From contig JAFIEB010000112.1 in assembly GCA_020832735.1 (NCBI GenBank), forward strand, positions 1 through 64,000: DNA of 64,000 nt, in the 5' to 3' direction. Shown here piece after piece: positions 26,827 through 35,479 of the stretch. Numbering within the stretch: the first letter of the stretch is position 1; each line of letters starts with the position of its first letter. The position numbers were made by a program, and so were the translations under genes. Source of the DNA: Oceanicaulis sp. (lineage in GTDB: Bacteria > Pseudomonadota > Alphaproteobacteria > Caulobacterales > Maricaulaceae). The notes beneath the pieces are model-generated. The model was given only the letters and a program-made list of their open reading frames with translations, was not told the DNA's origin and did not search any database.

Positions 26827-26856
26827 TCAGGCCCTGATGGGCAACCAGCGTGTCAT
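26827..26856 (-). CDS. Nine-residue mini-ORF with strong ribosome site
   Basis: Reads MTRWLPIRA followed by TGA. AGGGAGG lies 5 bases before the ATG, as good a site as any in the cluster. It is in the leader of the radical SAM gene. It could be a leader peptide for attenuation, an accidental start, or a tiny precursor peptide like those of microcin C. No homologue is known to me. A codon-level conservation test would be decisive. Confidence 0.35.
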   Translation of the reverse strand: MTRWLPIRA

Positions 26857-26908
26857 GTCAGCCTCCCTGTTCTGAATTCCGGTGAAGGGCGCGCGTCCCG
26901 CGAAACGG

Positions 26909-28219
26909 CTAGTCGAGGCCATACTCGCCGACGAGCTGATCAAGTTCGCGCAAGGCCTGATCGGGCGCATCGCTCTTGAGCGCCAGGCAAGCGCGCGCAT
27001 CAGGCAATCCGATGCCCACGTTCGAGGACACCGTTTCCACGTTGAAGGCGATCACGCGCTTGTCGCGCTCCAACGCATCAACCAGTCCGTTGGCCGCGCC
27101 GCGGTCACATTCGCCTTCCTGCCTGGCGTAGCAGGAGGCGATCGCAATCCCCGCCCCGTTATCCATGGTGTTGCTGGCCAGACGCGCCAGGTCGCTCTCC
27201 ATGCCGAACGAGGCGTAGACATGCGCCGCACGCAGATCGACGCCATACTTCGCCGCCACCATTTCGGGAATGAACCCGCCGCCGGGGCGGGTCATCAGGT
27301 CGGTCAACAGCGCGCCGGACTTGGTCAGGGAATACTCGGCGTGAAAGACGGCGTTGTTTACGCCAAGCCGGGCCAGAACCTGCGCGGCCACATCGCGAAC
27401 GCCCGCTGCAACCTTCCTGTCGATCCGGGTCATGGTGGTGATGCGCCGGTCCATATAGGGCGGCTCGCGGTCAACGCGGCGCTTCTCCGACAATTCGCAG
27501 AAAACGATCTTTCCGCCCGCGATGATGCCGTCACACAGGATCTCGCGCTCGCCGGCGTTGAGCCCTGTGAAGGGCATCATAACGAGCCTGCGTCCCGGCG
27601 CCGCCGCTGTCGCTGCTTGATAGATGTGCGCAGGCGTTTCCAGCAGCTCGGAAATCTCCGCCTCCTGCACGGCCATGCAAGACGGTGACAGGCTTGAGGC
27701 CAGGATCACCTTGTCAGTGATGGCCGACATTTTGTGCGCAGCAAGAGCGAGCGCGTTGGGCGATTCAATAACAATGCCGGCAAGCTCCTGGCCGGGAATG
27801 CCTTCCAGGGTCCGGAAGACGCTCGCCCTGTCTACCGTTGCGAGTGCGGCGCTGACCTGGGCCGAAGACCAGGCGCCGGTGCCGGAGTTGAAGATCGCGG
27901 CGGACGGATACACAGATTCCAGAAACGGGATGACCGTTCCACGGCGCGCTCCGGCCTGCTTGATATCGACCCGGGCTGCCTCCTGGGCGTATTTTTCGAA
28001 GGCGCGTTCGTTGTCGCTCCCCTTCAGAAAACTTCCGCCCGTCGCCTGAATGAGCTCTTCAAGAGAGTTCAGGCCGCTGGCCGGCCGGTCCGGAAAATAC
28101 AGGATGGCGTTCTCCTGCTTCGGCCGCCGGTAGGTGATCAGATTGTAGGCGTTGGGGTTGAACGCGCCCGGCGGATAGGCGGCCGGGTCCTGGAAAAAAC
28201 TGGCGGCGTCTGTCTTCAT
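26909..28219 (-). CDS. Stand-alone ATP-grasp-like protein of the NRPS cluster
   Basis: 436 residues. It is clearly homologous to the N-terminal half of the 35085 protein: shared pattern F-H-x-E…D-L-x-x-R-P-G-G-G and G-x-D-x-R-x-A-H-x-Y…G-M…R-L around residues 293-345. ATP-grasp enzymes join a carboxylate to an amine or thiol via an acyl phosphate. The Mg-binding Asn of the E-x-N motif is replaced here (D307-L-M309), and no Lys aligns with the ATP-binding Lys, so activity is uncertain. GAGGAGG lies ahead of the ATG. A promoter is recognised upstream. Confidence 0.75.
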   Translation of the reverse strand: MKTDAASFFQDPAAYPPGAFNPNAYNLITYRRPKQENAILYFPDRPASGLNSLEELIQATGGSFLKGSDNERAFEKYAQEAARVDIKQAGARRGTVIPFLESVYPSAAIFNSGTGAWSSAQVSAALATVDRASVFRTLEGIPGQELAGIVIESPNALALAAHKMSAITDKVILASSLSPSCMAVQEAEISELLETPAHIYQAATAAAPGRRLVMMPFTGLNAGEREILCDGIIAGGKIVFCELSEKRRVDREPPYMDRRITTMTRIDRKVAAGVRDVAAQVLARLGVNNAVFHAEYSLTKSGALLTDLMTRPGGGFIPEMVAAKYGVDLRAAHVYASFGMESDLARLASNTMDNGAGIAIASCYARQEGECDRGAANGLVDALERDKRVIAFNVETVSSNVGIGLPDARACLALKSDAPDQALRELDQLVGEYGLD

Positions 28220-28256
28220 GATCCAGCCTCCTCAGGCGCAATTTATCATTGAGGCC

Positions 28257-28285
28257 ATACTAAACCTTGGATCATCATGCCGCAA
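28257..28285 (-). promoter_or_regulatory. Predicted σ70 promoter for the stand-alone ATP-grasp gene
   Basis: TTGCGG (−35) and TAGTAT (−10) are separated by 17 bases, on the minus strand, 38 bases upstream of the ATG of the ATP-grasp gene. The −10 has 4 of 6 consensus bases. This makes the part from 28219 down to 24058 a candidate separate transcription unit. A T-run and a small hairpin (GAAGTT/AACTTC) lie just upstream and could end the NRPS transcript. Confidence 0.5.
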
Positions 28286-28441
28286 GAAAAAAGCACGCTG
28301 AAGTTTCAACTTCTGCCGCCCCGGCCCCGCCTCCACTCAGCCGCTTGAACCAAATCAGGGTTTTCAGTTCGCAGAAGCCTCCCATTCCAGTCCTGTCCTG
28401 AGAAGCCCGGGCGCATGTCTTCAGACAGAAGCTGGACATGA

Positions 28442-31400
28442 TCAGCTGGCGCCGGTCCCTGCTTTAGCGGCGACAGCCGGAGGATTCGCCCCGCATGGCT
28501 GCGCCTGGTGCGCCGCCTCGATCGCGGCCGCGAGCGCGCGCACGCAATTGGCTGTGTAGATGGTCTGCAGGGGCAGCTTTACATCAAACGCCTGCTGACA
28601 CTGCGTCATCACCTCGATCGCCATCAGCGAATGGCCGCCAAGATCAAAAAAACTCGCATCCCGGTCGATGTCCGCCAGGTTGAGGACGGCTTCAAAGATC
28701 GCCTGGACCTGCGCCTCGCAATCGCCGGACGGGTGGCCCGGATCCGGTGCGGCGGCCCCCTGGACGGCGCGCCGCCAGGACTCTTCAAGTCGCGCCATGT
28801 CGGTCTTCCCGTGCGCGGTCAGCGGGATGGCGGGAACGGCGACGAACTGAGCCGGGATCAGACGGGCCGGCAGCAAGCGGGCGAGATGCTCACGCAAGTC
28901 ATCCTCGCCGGGCGCGGCGCCGGGCGAGTGCACGATAAATGCAGCCAGCCGCCTTCCCGCGCCTTCGCCCATGGCCGCAACGACGCAGCGGTCAATGCCC
29001 GGAATTTCAAGCAGCGCCTGCTCTATCTCGCCCGGCTCGATCCGCACGCCGGCGATCTTGACCTGCCGGTCCAGCCGCCCAAGCCATTCCAGCTCACCGG
29101 TTTCCAGGACGCGGCAGATATCGCCTGTGCGATACAAGCGCCCGCCCGGCTCCCCGAACGGATCTGGAATGAAACGCTCCGCCGTGAGCGCAGGGCCGCC
29201 GGCATAACCGTGCGCCAGGCCGCAGGGATTGCCGATGAACAACTCCCCCGCCGCCCCGGGCGGCAAGGGTTTAAGCTGCGCATCGAGCACATGGAGCCGG
29301 AAAGTCGACCATGGCGTTCCGATGGGCACGGCGGCGCCTGTCTCTGACCGCAGGATCTCGGCGCCCGCCACGCCATGGGTTTCGGTCGGGCCGTACAGAT
29401 TGGCCAGACGCGCATTCGGCAGCTTCTCGAAACACAGATCCCGGATCGCGGGCGTCAGGCGTTCGCCGCCGCTCAGCACCCAGCGCAGCGATGAGCAGGC
29501 GCCTCCCGGCAGGGTGCGCAAAAAGGCGTCCAGCAAGGACGGCACGATATTGATCACACTGACCGCATGCGCCTCGATCAGCGCCCGCAGATGGTCTGGA
29601 TCAGCTTGCCGGCCTGGCTCGCACATCACGAGCGCGCCGCCGTGATACAGCGGCCAGAACACTTCCCAGACGGAGACGTCAAAAGTGACCGGGGTTTTGA
29701 ACAGATGCCGGTCGCCGCGCGCCACCGGATAACGGGCCTGCAAGGCCTGCATGGAGCGCAGGGCGAGATCGGTTGGAACCTGAACCGCTTTGGGCTTTCC
29801 GGCGCTGCCTGACGTATGCATCACATAGGCCGCGCCCGAAACCGGCCGGTCAGACGTCAACGGCTCATCCGCCTGATCGGGGATGGCCGGATACTCCGCC
29901 TCCAGATCGATCAGACGCCAGGGTCCGTCCGCCAGCTGCGCTTTCGAGGCATGGTCGATCAGCACATGAGAGACTGCGGCGGCGCCGAGCATTCCCGACA
30001 GGCGATCCGGCGGTGACGCCGGGTCCAGCGGCACATAGGCGGCGCCAAGCTTGACCACGGCGTAAATCGCTTCAATGAGGCGCACGCCGTACGCCATGCA
30101 GACGCCGACACGCGCGCCCGGCTCAACCCCGAGCGCCTGAAGGTGGCGCGCAAGCCGGGTGATGTTTGAGGCCAGCTGGCCATAACTGCACACCCGGTCC
30201 TGGATAATGAGCGCAGCGTCATCGGGATGTTCGCGCGCCCACGCCTCGAACGGATCGGCCAGCGTGCCGGCGGCGGGACCCGCGATGGCGTGCGGCCGAG
30301 AATGCGTCCGGCCTGATCGCTCCGGTCTGTCCATCAGCGCGCGCACCGTCCCGGTCATTGGTCCGGACGCGGCGATCCCGCCTTCAGACCGCTCAAGAGC
30401 GGGCATGGTGATATCCCCGATCGCCCTTTCCGCCCCCTCCCCGGCAAGCAAGTGCAGCAGGTCCTGATACGCTCTGGCTATTCGTTCCGCCGTCCCGGGC
30501 AAGAAGATATCGCTGTTGTATTCAAGACAGGCCGCGATGCCGGCCTCGCGTTCGGACAGATTGAGATTGAGATCGAACTTGGCGATCGAGAGCGCCTGGG
30601 CCACAGGCTCGACCGTGAGGCCGGGCAGGTCGAACTCGCTGACCGGAATGTTCTGCAAGGCCATCATGACCTGGAAAACCGGCGTATGGCCCAGACTGCG
30701 AGGCGGGCGCAGATGCTCCACCAGGACCTCGAATGGCAGGTCCTGATTGTCAAAAGCGTCCAGTGAAGTTTGTCTGACCTGCTCCAGCAGCGCCTTGAAA
30801 GTCAGATCAGGGCCGAGCTGCGTGCGGATCACGACGGTATTGACGAAACTCCCGATGAGCGCTTCGGCGCCAGTCGTTGGCCGTCCCGCAACGGGCGTTC
30901 CAACACAGATGTCGGTATCGCCCGACATCCGGTGCAGCAGGACGGTGAAAGCGCTCATCAGGGTCATGAACAGCGTCGCGCCTGACTGCGCCGCCAGCGC
31001 CTTCAACCCGTCGCGCACGCTTGCGGGGATGACGAATCTCACCTGCCCGCCCGCGCCCGTCATGCGTTCCGGCCTCGCCTTGTCTGCCGGCAGGGAGATC
31101 CGTTCAGGCGCCCCATGCAACTGGCCAAGCCAATAGCGAAGCTGGGGTTCGTAAGCGCCCCTGGCCACTTGCGCGCTCTGCCATCGGGCATGGTCGGCAT
31201 ACTGCATCGGCAGGTCCGGCAGGCGCGGCGGCTGGCCCAGCACCCGGCTGCGGTAAAACGCGCTGAATTCACTCACGAACAGCGCGAGCGACCATCCGTC
31301 CGCGATTATGTGATGCATGTTGAGCAGCAGCACATGATCCTCGGGGCCAAGCTCGAGCACCGAAACGCGCAACAGCGGCGCAGCGGTCAGATCGAAGACA

Positions 31401-31774
31401 TGCCTGGCATGCCCGGCGATGCGCTGAGCGATGTCCTGCGGAGCCGGCTTTTCATAGTCAATCTGAAGCCTCACAGCGTCGGCGATCGTCTGGGCCGGGC
31501 GTCCTTCACACAGGTGAAAGCTGGACCGCAGGACATCATGGCGAGCCAGAATCCGGTTCACGGCATGATCGAGCGCCGTCCGGTCCAGCGGGCCAGTCAG
31601 GCGCAGGGCGAAGGGCACGTTGTAACTGACATCATCCTCGCCCAGCAGCTGGCGCAGGAACCAGATGCGTTTCTGGCTGAACGACAGCGACTGATCGCCC
31701 GGCGTCCGTCCGGCGCTTCCTTCCGCCATCAGCAAGCGCAAGAGCGCCTCTCTGGAATCCTCCCGGCCTGTCAT
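28442..31774 (-). CDS. NRPS module: condensation–adenylation–thiolation (C-A-T)
   Basis: 1110 residues. C domain about 25-460, with the active-site motif MHHIIADGWSLALF. A domain about 490-990: MHTSGSAGKPKAV, NLYGPTETHGVAG, YRTGDICRV, GRLDRQVKIAGVRIEPGE. T domain at the end with DLGGHSLMAIEV, its Ser carrying the phosphopantetheine. The A-domain code read by eye is DVWNLGLGVK, which I do not know; it shares six positions with serine-type pockets (DVWHLSLVDK). There is no thioesterase or reductase. Its ATG overlaps the stop of the upstream ATP-grasp–A–T gene (ATGA), so the two are translationally coupled. Confidence 0.92.
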   Translation of the reverse strand: MTGREDSREALLRLLMAEGSAGRTPGDQSLSFSQKRIWFLRQLLGEDDVSYNVPFALRLTGPLDRTALDHAVNRILARHDVLRSSFHLCEGRPAQTIADAVRLQIDYEKPAPQDIAQRIAGHARHVFDLTAAPLLRVSVLELGPEDHVLLLNMHHIIADGWSLALFVSEFSAFYRSRVLGQPPRLPDLPMQYADHARWQSAQVARGAYEPQLRYWLGQLHGAPERISLPADKARPERMTGAGGQVRFVIPASVRDGLKALAAQSGATLFMTLMSAFTVLLHRMSGDTDICVGTPVAGRPTTGAEALIGSFVNTVVIRTQLGPDLTFKALLEQVRQTSLDAFDNQDLPFEVLVEHLRPPRSLGHTPVFQVMMALQNIPVSEFDLPGLTVEPVAQALSIAKFDLNLNLSEREAGIAACLEYNSDIFLPGTAERIARAYQDLLHLLAGEGAERAIGDITMPALERSEGGIAASGPMTGTVRALMDRPERSGRTHSRPHAIAGPAAGTLADPFEAWAREHPDDAALIIQDRVCSYGQLASNITRLARHLQALGVEPGARVGVCMAYGVRLIEAIYAVVKLGAAYVPLDPASPPDRLSGMLGAAAVSHVLIDHASKAQLADGPWRLIDLEAEYPAIPDQADEPLTSDRPVSGAAYVMHTSGSAGKPKAVQVPTDLALRSMQALQARYPVARGDRHLFKTPVTFDVSVWEVFWPLYHGGALVMCEPGRQADPDHLRALIEAHAVSVINIVPSLLDAFLRTLPGGACSSLRWVLSGGERLTPAIRDLCFEKLPNARLANLYGPTETHGVAGAEILRSETGAAVPIGTPWSTFRLHVLDAQLKPLPPGAAGELFIGNPCGLAHGYAGGPALTAERFIPDPFGEPGGRLYRTGDICRVLETGELEWLGRLDRQVKIAGVRIEPGEIEQALLEIPGIDRCVVAAMGEGAGRRLAAFIVHSPGAAPGEDDLREHLARLLPARLIPAQFVAVPAIPLTAHGKTDMARLEESWRRAVQGAAAPDPGHPSGDCEAQVQAIFEAVLNLADIDRDASFFDLGGHSLMAIEVMTQCQQAFDVKLPLQTIYTANCVRALAAAIEAAHQAQPCGANPPAVAAKAGTGAS

Positions 31775-34700
31775 GGCGCCCCCTCGCCGGGGAAAGCATC
31801 GTGCGCGGCCCAGGCGCTGCGCGCCTTGGCGTCATTGAGCAAGCGCGCCACCGCATCATCGGGAAGGCCGGCGATACGCGCCCTGAGCGCCTCCATCTCT
31901 GTCGCACCGGACGCCAGCGGGATCTGGTCCGGCCGCTCCGGTTTCACACCGGACATGCGGCGCGCGATCAGCTCGGCCTGATCGGCCAGACGGCAGACGC
32001 GGAACAGGTCGCGCAGGCTCACTTCGACGCCAAATTGCTGCCGGATACGGGTCAGCACGCGCGCTGCAGACAGGGAGTGCCCGCCAAGCTGGAAGAAATC
32101 ATCCCCCGGTGCGGGCGGAGCCGTCTCAAGCACATCGGCCCAGATCTGAGCAAGGCGCTGCTCAACACTCTGAGGCGCTGGCGCCGCAACGCCCTCAGCA
32201 GGCAGGCCTGACGGCTCTGAAGCGCTGAAGGCAGCGCGTTTTCCGGTCGCAGTGCGCGCCAGCGTCTGAGAGATCGTGATGCGCGTAGGGATCATGTAAG
32301 CGGGCAAAACACCCTCAAGCGCCGCCTTGATCTGTTCAGGCGTGCAGGAGGGCCAATCCGGCCGGGCGGGCTGCACCTCGGCCGCCAGGACCGGGCCCTG
32401 CGCGCCCGGCGCCAGACCCGCCCTTGCATCCTGAACCTGTTCGAGCGCCCGCAGCGCGGCTTCAACCTCATCCAGCTCTACACGGAAGCCCCGCAGTTTC
32501 ACCTGCCGGTCAAGACGGCCGATGAAGTCGAGCCGCCCGTCAGGCCGCAGGCGGACCCGGTCGCCGGTTCTGTACATGCGCGCGCCCGGCCTGGACGGAT
32601 CGGGCAGGGGCAGAAAGCGCTCCGCCGTCAGGGCAGGCGCGCCGATATAGCCGCGCGCCAGACCATCTCCGGCGATGAACAGCTCGCCCTCGCCGCCGGG
32701 CGGCGTGTGATTGAGCGCTTCGTCCAGCACCAGGCAGGCGACGCCATCCAGCGCCCGGCCGATCGGGATAGCGCCGTGTGTCCCGTCAGCTGCGCCGCAG
32801 ATATGGGCGCAGGCGAAGGTCGCAGCCTCCGTCGGCCCGTAGCCGTTGACGATCTGCAGGTCCGGACGGCGTGATTGCGCCAGCCGGACATGACGCGGCG
32901 AGACCACTTCGCCTCCGGTGATGACCCAGTCCAGCGCATCGAGAACTTCGGGCGTTTCCTCGACGATGGCATTGAACAGCGATGCGCCGAACCACGCCCC
33001 GGAGACCTCGCCCGGACGGATCAGGGCCGCCAGCGCCTCATGCGAGAAGCCAGGCTCTGTCATCACCACGCACCGGCCGCCATTCAGCAACGGCGCCCAG
33101 ATCTCGAAGGTGGACGCATCAAAGGCAATGGAAGCAGCGTGCAAGACGGCCGGCGCCGGCGATGCAGGAAAATAGGCCTGGCGCCTGACCAGATTGACGA
33201 TGGCTCCACGGGTGACAGCTACGGCCTTTGGGCTTCCGGTCGAGCCGGACGTATGGAGCAGGCACGCCAGCTGGTCCGCGCTGTCGCGCACATCGCCCGC
33301 AAGTGGCGCACTCTGCACAGACCCGTTCAGCTCCGCTGCGCCGAACTCGATAACCTGACCGCCGAACCGGTCCAGCAGATCATGGCCGGGCGCATCGCAA
33401 ACCACCAGGCCGACGCCGGCGTTCTCGACCATCTGCGCCAGGCGCGCAGGCGGAAAGGCCTTGTCCAGCGGCACGTAACACCCACCCGCCTTGAGGACCG
33501 CCAGCGCCGCCACGATGAACTGCGCGCTGCGGCCCATGAGCAGGCCGACCGGGGTCTCAAAACCCACGGCCCTCTCCATCAGCCTGCCCGCGAACCGGCC
33601 GGCCAGTGCGTCCAGCCGGGCATAGCTGAGAACAGCGCCGTCAGCGCTGAGCGCAACAGCGTCCGGCCGGGTCCGGACCCAGGACGACACCAGACCGGTG
33701 ATGGTCTCGCCAGAGGGGCAGGCCGCCTGCGCCGGTCTGACGGCGCACCCGGCCGGGATCGCAGCCCGATTGCGGCCTTCGCAGGCCGGTTCGAGCGCAA
33801 GCTCCGCACGCGTCACGACCGCGTCGAGCCGGTCCATGCAGTCCCCTGCCGAAGCGGCTGACCAGACCGCCAGCCCCACATTCGGCTTTATCGAGCGTGA
33901 CGCGCTGGCCAGGATGCTGACATCGGAAAAGTCGAAGGTGAGCAGCCCGCCCGCCTCATCCGCCTCGCTCTGGAGCGCGCCCAACCTATTTTGAAGCGCG
34001 TCCGGCGCGCCGCCCGCCGCATACACCGCCGCGATGGCGCCGTGCCCGCGCGGCGCGTGGCGAGCGCGGCCCAGACGCCGCATCTCATCCTTCATTCCGA
34101 GCGTGCAATACATGTGGGCCAGGCGGATATCGATCCCGCAGGTCTTGAGGATCGACCTGTAGATCAGCCCCCCGCCCGGCCGGAAAGACAGATCAATCGG
34201 GCACAGCTGGCCATCCGGGCCGGCCCGCACTTCCAGATGAAACACGAATGACTTGATGGGAAATGCGTCCGCCAGGCGCGTCATCAGTCCATCCACACAC
34301 GCCGGATCCGGCGCGTTGACCGGCGGCGTGATCATGGCGCGATCGTGGATTGGATAGTCTTCATGAATGCGCGTCTTTTCATGCACGGCGCAAAACTCGC
34401 ACCGGCCGTCCGCCACGATCCCGTCCAGGCAGTATTCACTGGTTCCCTGTCCGCTGGAAAAGTAGGGCATGACGATCAGCGCTTCGTGCGGATCAATATC
34501 TGGAAGCGCGCGAAGAACACTGACGATCTGGCGCGCCGTCTGCCCGCTGGACGGGCGGTAAACCCCGCGCGATTCCGTCCCGACAGCCGGCTTGATGACA
34601 ACACTGTCCAGCGGCCGGTCCAGCGCCTCCAGAACCTGGATCAGATCATCCAGACCGCGCGCGCCAACCCGCCATGACGGTTTGTCAGACACTGCATCCA

Positions 34701-35085
34701 GCAGCCTGTAGAGCGTTTCCTTGTTTTCGATCAGACGGCTGGCCGCCAGCAGGCCCGGATTGGCGCGGCCGATGCGGTCATTGATGCGGCAGGCCAGCGC
34801 CTGGACATCATCTATGCAGCTCGCCGCCCCTGCGAACGGCAGTTCACTTCTTGCCAGCATGTCCTGCGGCAGAGGCTGATCCTGATCGATGCAGGCCTGA
34901 AGGCGGGCGATGTCATCCGGCTTCAGGCGGATCAGGTCCGCCTGGCGGCTGAGCACCGCATCATCAATCGAACACTGGTTCTGGATATTTCCGAAAATCA
35001 ACCAGAGATCACGCGTGCGGCGGCCTGTGGAATGATCCAGATCTGACACGGCATCAACCTGATAACCCCGAAAGGGCAGGCTCAA
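31771..35085 (-). CDS. ATP-grasp–adenylation–thiolation fusion protein (valine-type A domain)
   Basis: About 1104 residues. Residues 1-435 are ATP-grasp-like (VVIKPAVG with Lys165, FHLE with Glu285, IDLSFRPGGG). Residues about 455-960 are an A domain: LHTSGSTGSPKAVAV, NGYGPTEAATFA, YRTGDRVR, DRQVKLRGFRVELDEVE, TGK. A T domain with FFQLGGHSLSAARV follows, then a helical tail. The specificity code reads DAFWIGGTFK, the classical L-valine code. Such a fusion is rare as far as I know. The start is a TTG at 35085 or a GTG at 35049; no ATG exists until codon 76. Confidence 0.9.
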   Translation of the reverse strand: MSLPFRGYQVDAVSDLDHSTGRRTRDLWLIFGNIQNQCSIDDAVLSRQADLIRLKPDDIARLQACIDQDQPLPQDMLARSELPFAGAASCIDDVQALACRINDRIGRANPGLLAASRLIENKETLYRLLDAVSDKPSWRVGARGLDDLIQVLEALDRPLDSVVIKPAVGTESRGVYRPSSGQTARQIVSVLRALPDIDPHEALIVMPYFSSGQGTSEYCLDGIVADGRCEFCAVHEKTRIHEDYPIHDRAMITPPVNAPDPACVDGLMTRLADAFPIKSFVFHLEVRAGPDGQLCPIDLSFRPGGGLIYRSILKTCGIDIRLAHMYCTLGMKDEMRRLGRARHAPRGHGAIAAVYAAGGAPDALQNRLGALQSEADEAGGLLTFDFSDVSILASASRSIKPNVGLAVWSAASAGDCMDRLDAVVTRAELALEPACEGRNRAAIPAGCAVRPAQAACPSGETITGLVSSWVRTRPDAVALSADGAVLSYARLDALAGRFAGRLMERAVGFETPVGLLMGRSAQFIVAALAVLKAGGCYVPLDKAFPPARLAQMVENAGVGLVVCDAPGHDLLDRFGGQVIEFGAAELNGSVQSAPLAGDVRDSADQLACLLHTSGSTGSPKAVAVTRGAIVNLVRRQAYFPASPAPAVLHAASIAFDASTFEIWAPLLNGGRCVVMTEPGFSHEALAALIRPGEVSGAWFGASLFNAIVEETPEVLDALDWVITGGEVVSPRHVRLAQSRRPDLQIVNGYGPTEAATFACAHICGAADGTHGAIPIGRALDGVACLVLDEALNHTPPGGEGELFIAGDGLARGYIGAPALTAERFLPLPDPSRPGARMYRTGDRVRLRPDGRLDFIGRLDRQVKLRGFRVELDEVEAALRALEQVQDARAGLAPGAQGPVLAAEVQPARPDWPSCTPEQIKAALEGVLPAYMIPTRITISQTLARTATGKRAAFSASEPSGLPAEGVAAPAPQSVEQRLAQIWADVLETAPPAPGDDFFQLGGHSLSAARVLTRIRQQFGVEVSLRDLFRVCRLADQAELIARRMSGVKPERPDQIPLASGATEMEALRARIAGLPDDAVARLLNDAKARSAWAAHDAFPGEGAP

Positions 35086-35106
35086 GGCGCGCCCGAAACT
35101 AAACCT

Positions 35107-35153
35107 GTAATAGCATTTCCGTCAGCCTTGAGTCAAAGCCAATCAAGACTCAA
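35107..35153 (-). promoter_or_regulatory. Predicted promoter and operator of the NRPS operon
   Basis: TTGACT (35136-35131) and TATTAC (35112-35107), 18 bases apart, form a σ70-like promoter on the minus strand. A perfect 7-base inverted repeat TTGAGTC (35128-35134) and GACTCAA (35147-35153), with a 12-base spacer, overlaps the −35. Transcription would begin about 14 bases before TTG 35085, which favours the GTG at 35049 as the NRPS start. The bound regulator is unknown; no regulator gene lies in the cluster. Confidence 0.5.
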
Positions 35154-35210
35154 TCAGGTCCGCTGATCCGCGCCGGACACGGCAACGGCCCGCCTTTGCC
35201 CCAGGCCGGT

Positions 35211-35423
35211 TCAGCCAGGTCCGCGGCCTTTCAGGCTGGCCGGCGTGATGTCCGTCCACACGGTTTCGATATAGCTCAGGCATTCCTGCCTGGAGCCGCG
35301 GAAACCCGCCGGCGTCCAACCGGCCGGGACTGTTCTGCCGGACGGCCATATTGAATACTGGCCCTCGGCATTGACCACCACCACAAGCTCGCCCTCGTCA
35401 AATGGACGCACCTCATCCGTCAT
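35211..35423 (-). CDS. MbtH-family protein
   Basis: About 70 residues. Matches the MbtH pattern: VVVNAEGQYSIWPSGRTVPAGWTPAG followed by GSRQECLSYIETVWTDITPASL. MbtH proteins bind NRPS adenylation domains and help them fold and activate amino acids. I use ATG 35423, which has GGAGGATGGC ahead; the frame opens at 35435. It sits between the phosphopantetheinyl transferase and the NRPS genes. Confidence 0.92.
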   Translation of the reverse strand: MTDEVRPFDEGELVVVVNAEGQYSIWPSGRTVPAGWTPAGFRGSRQECLSYIETVWTDITPASLKGRGPG

Positions 35424-35479
35424 GCCATCCTCCATCCTCTGATCCCTTCACGCGGCCAGCCTGTCTCAACCCGCCAGGG

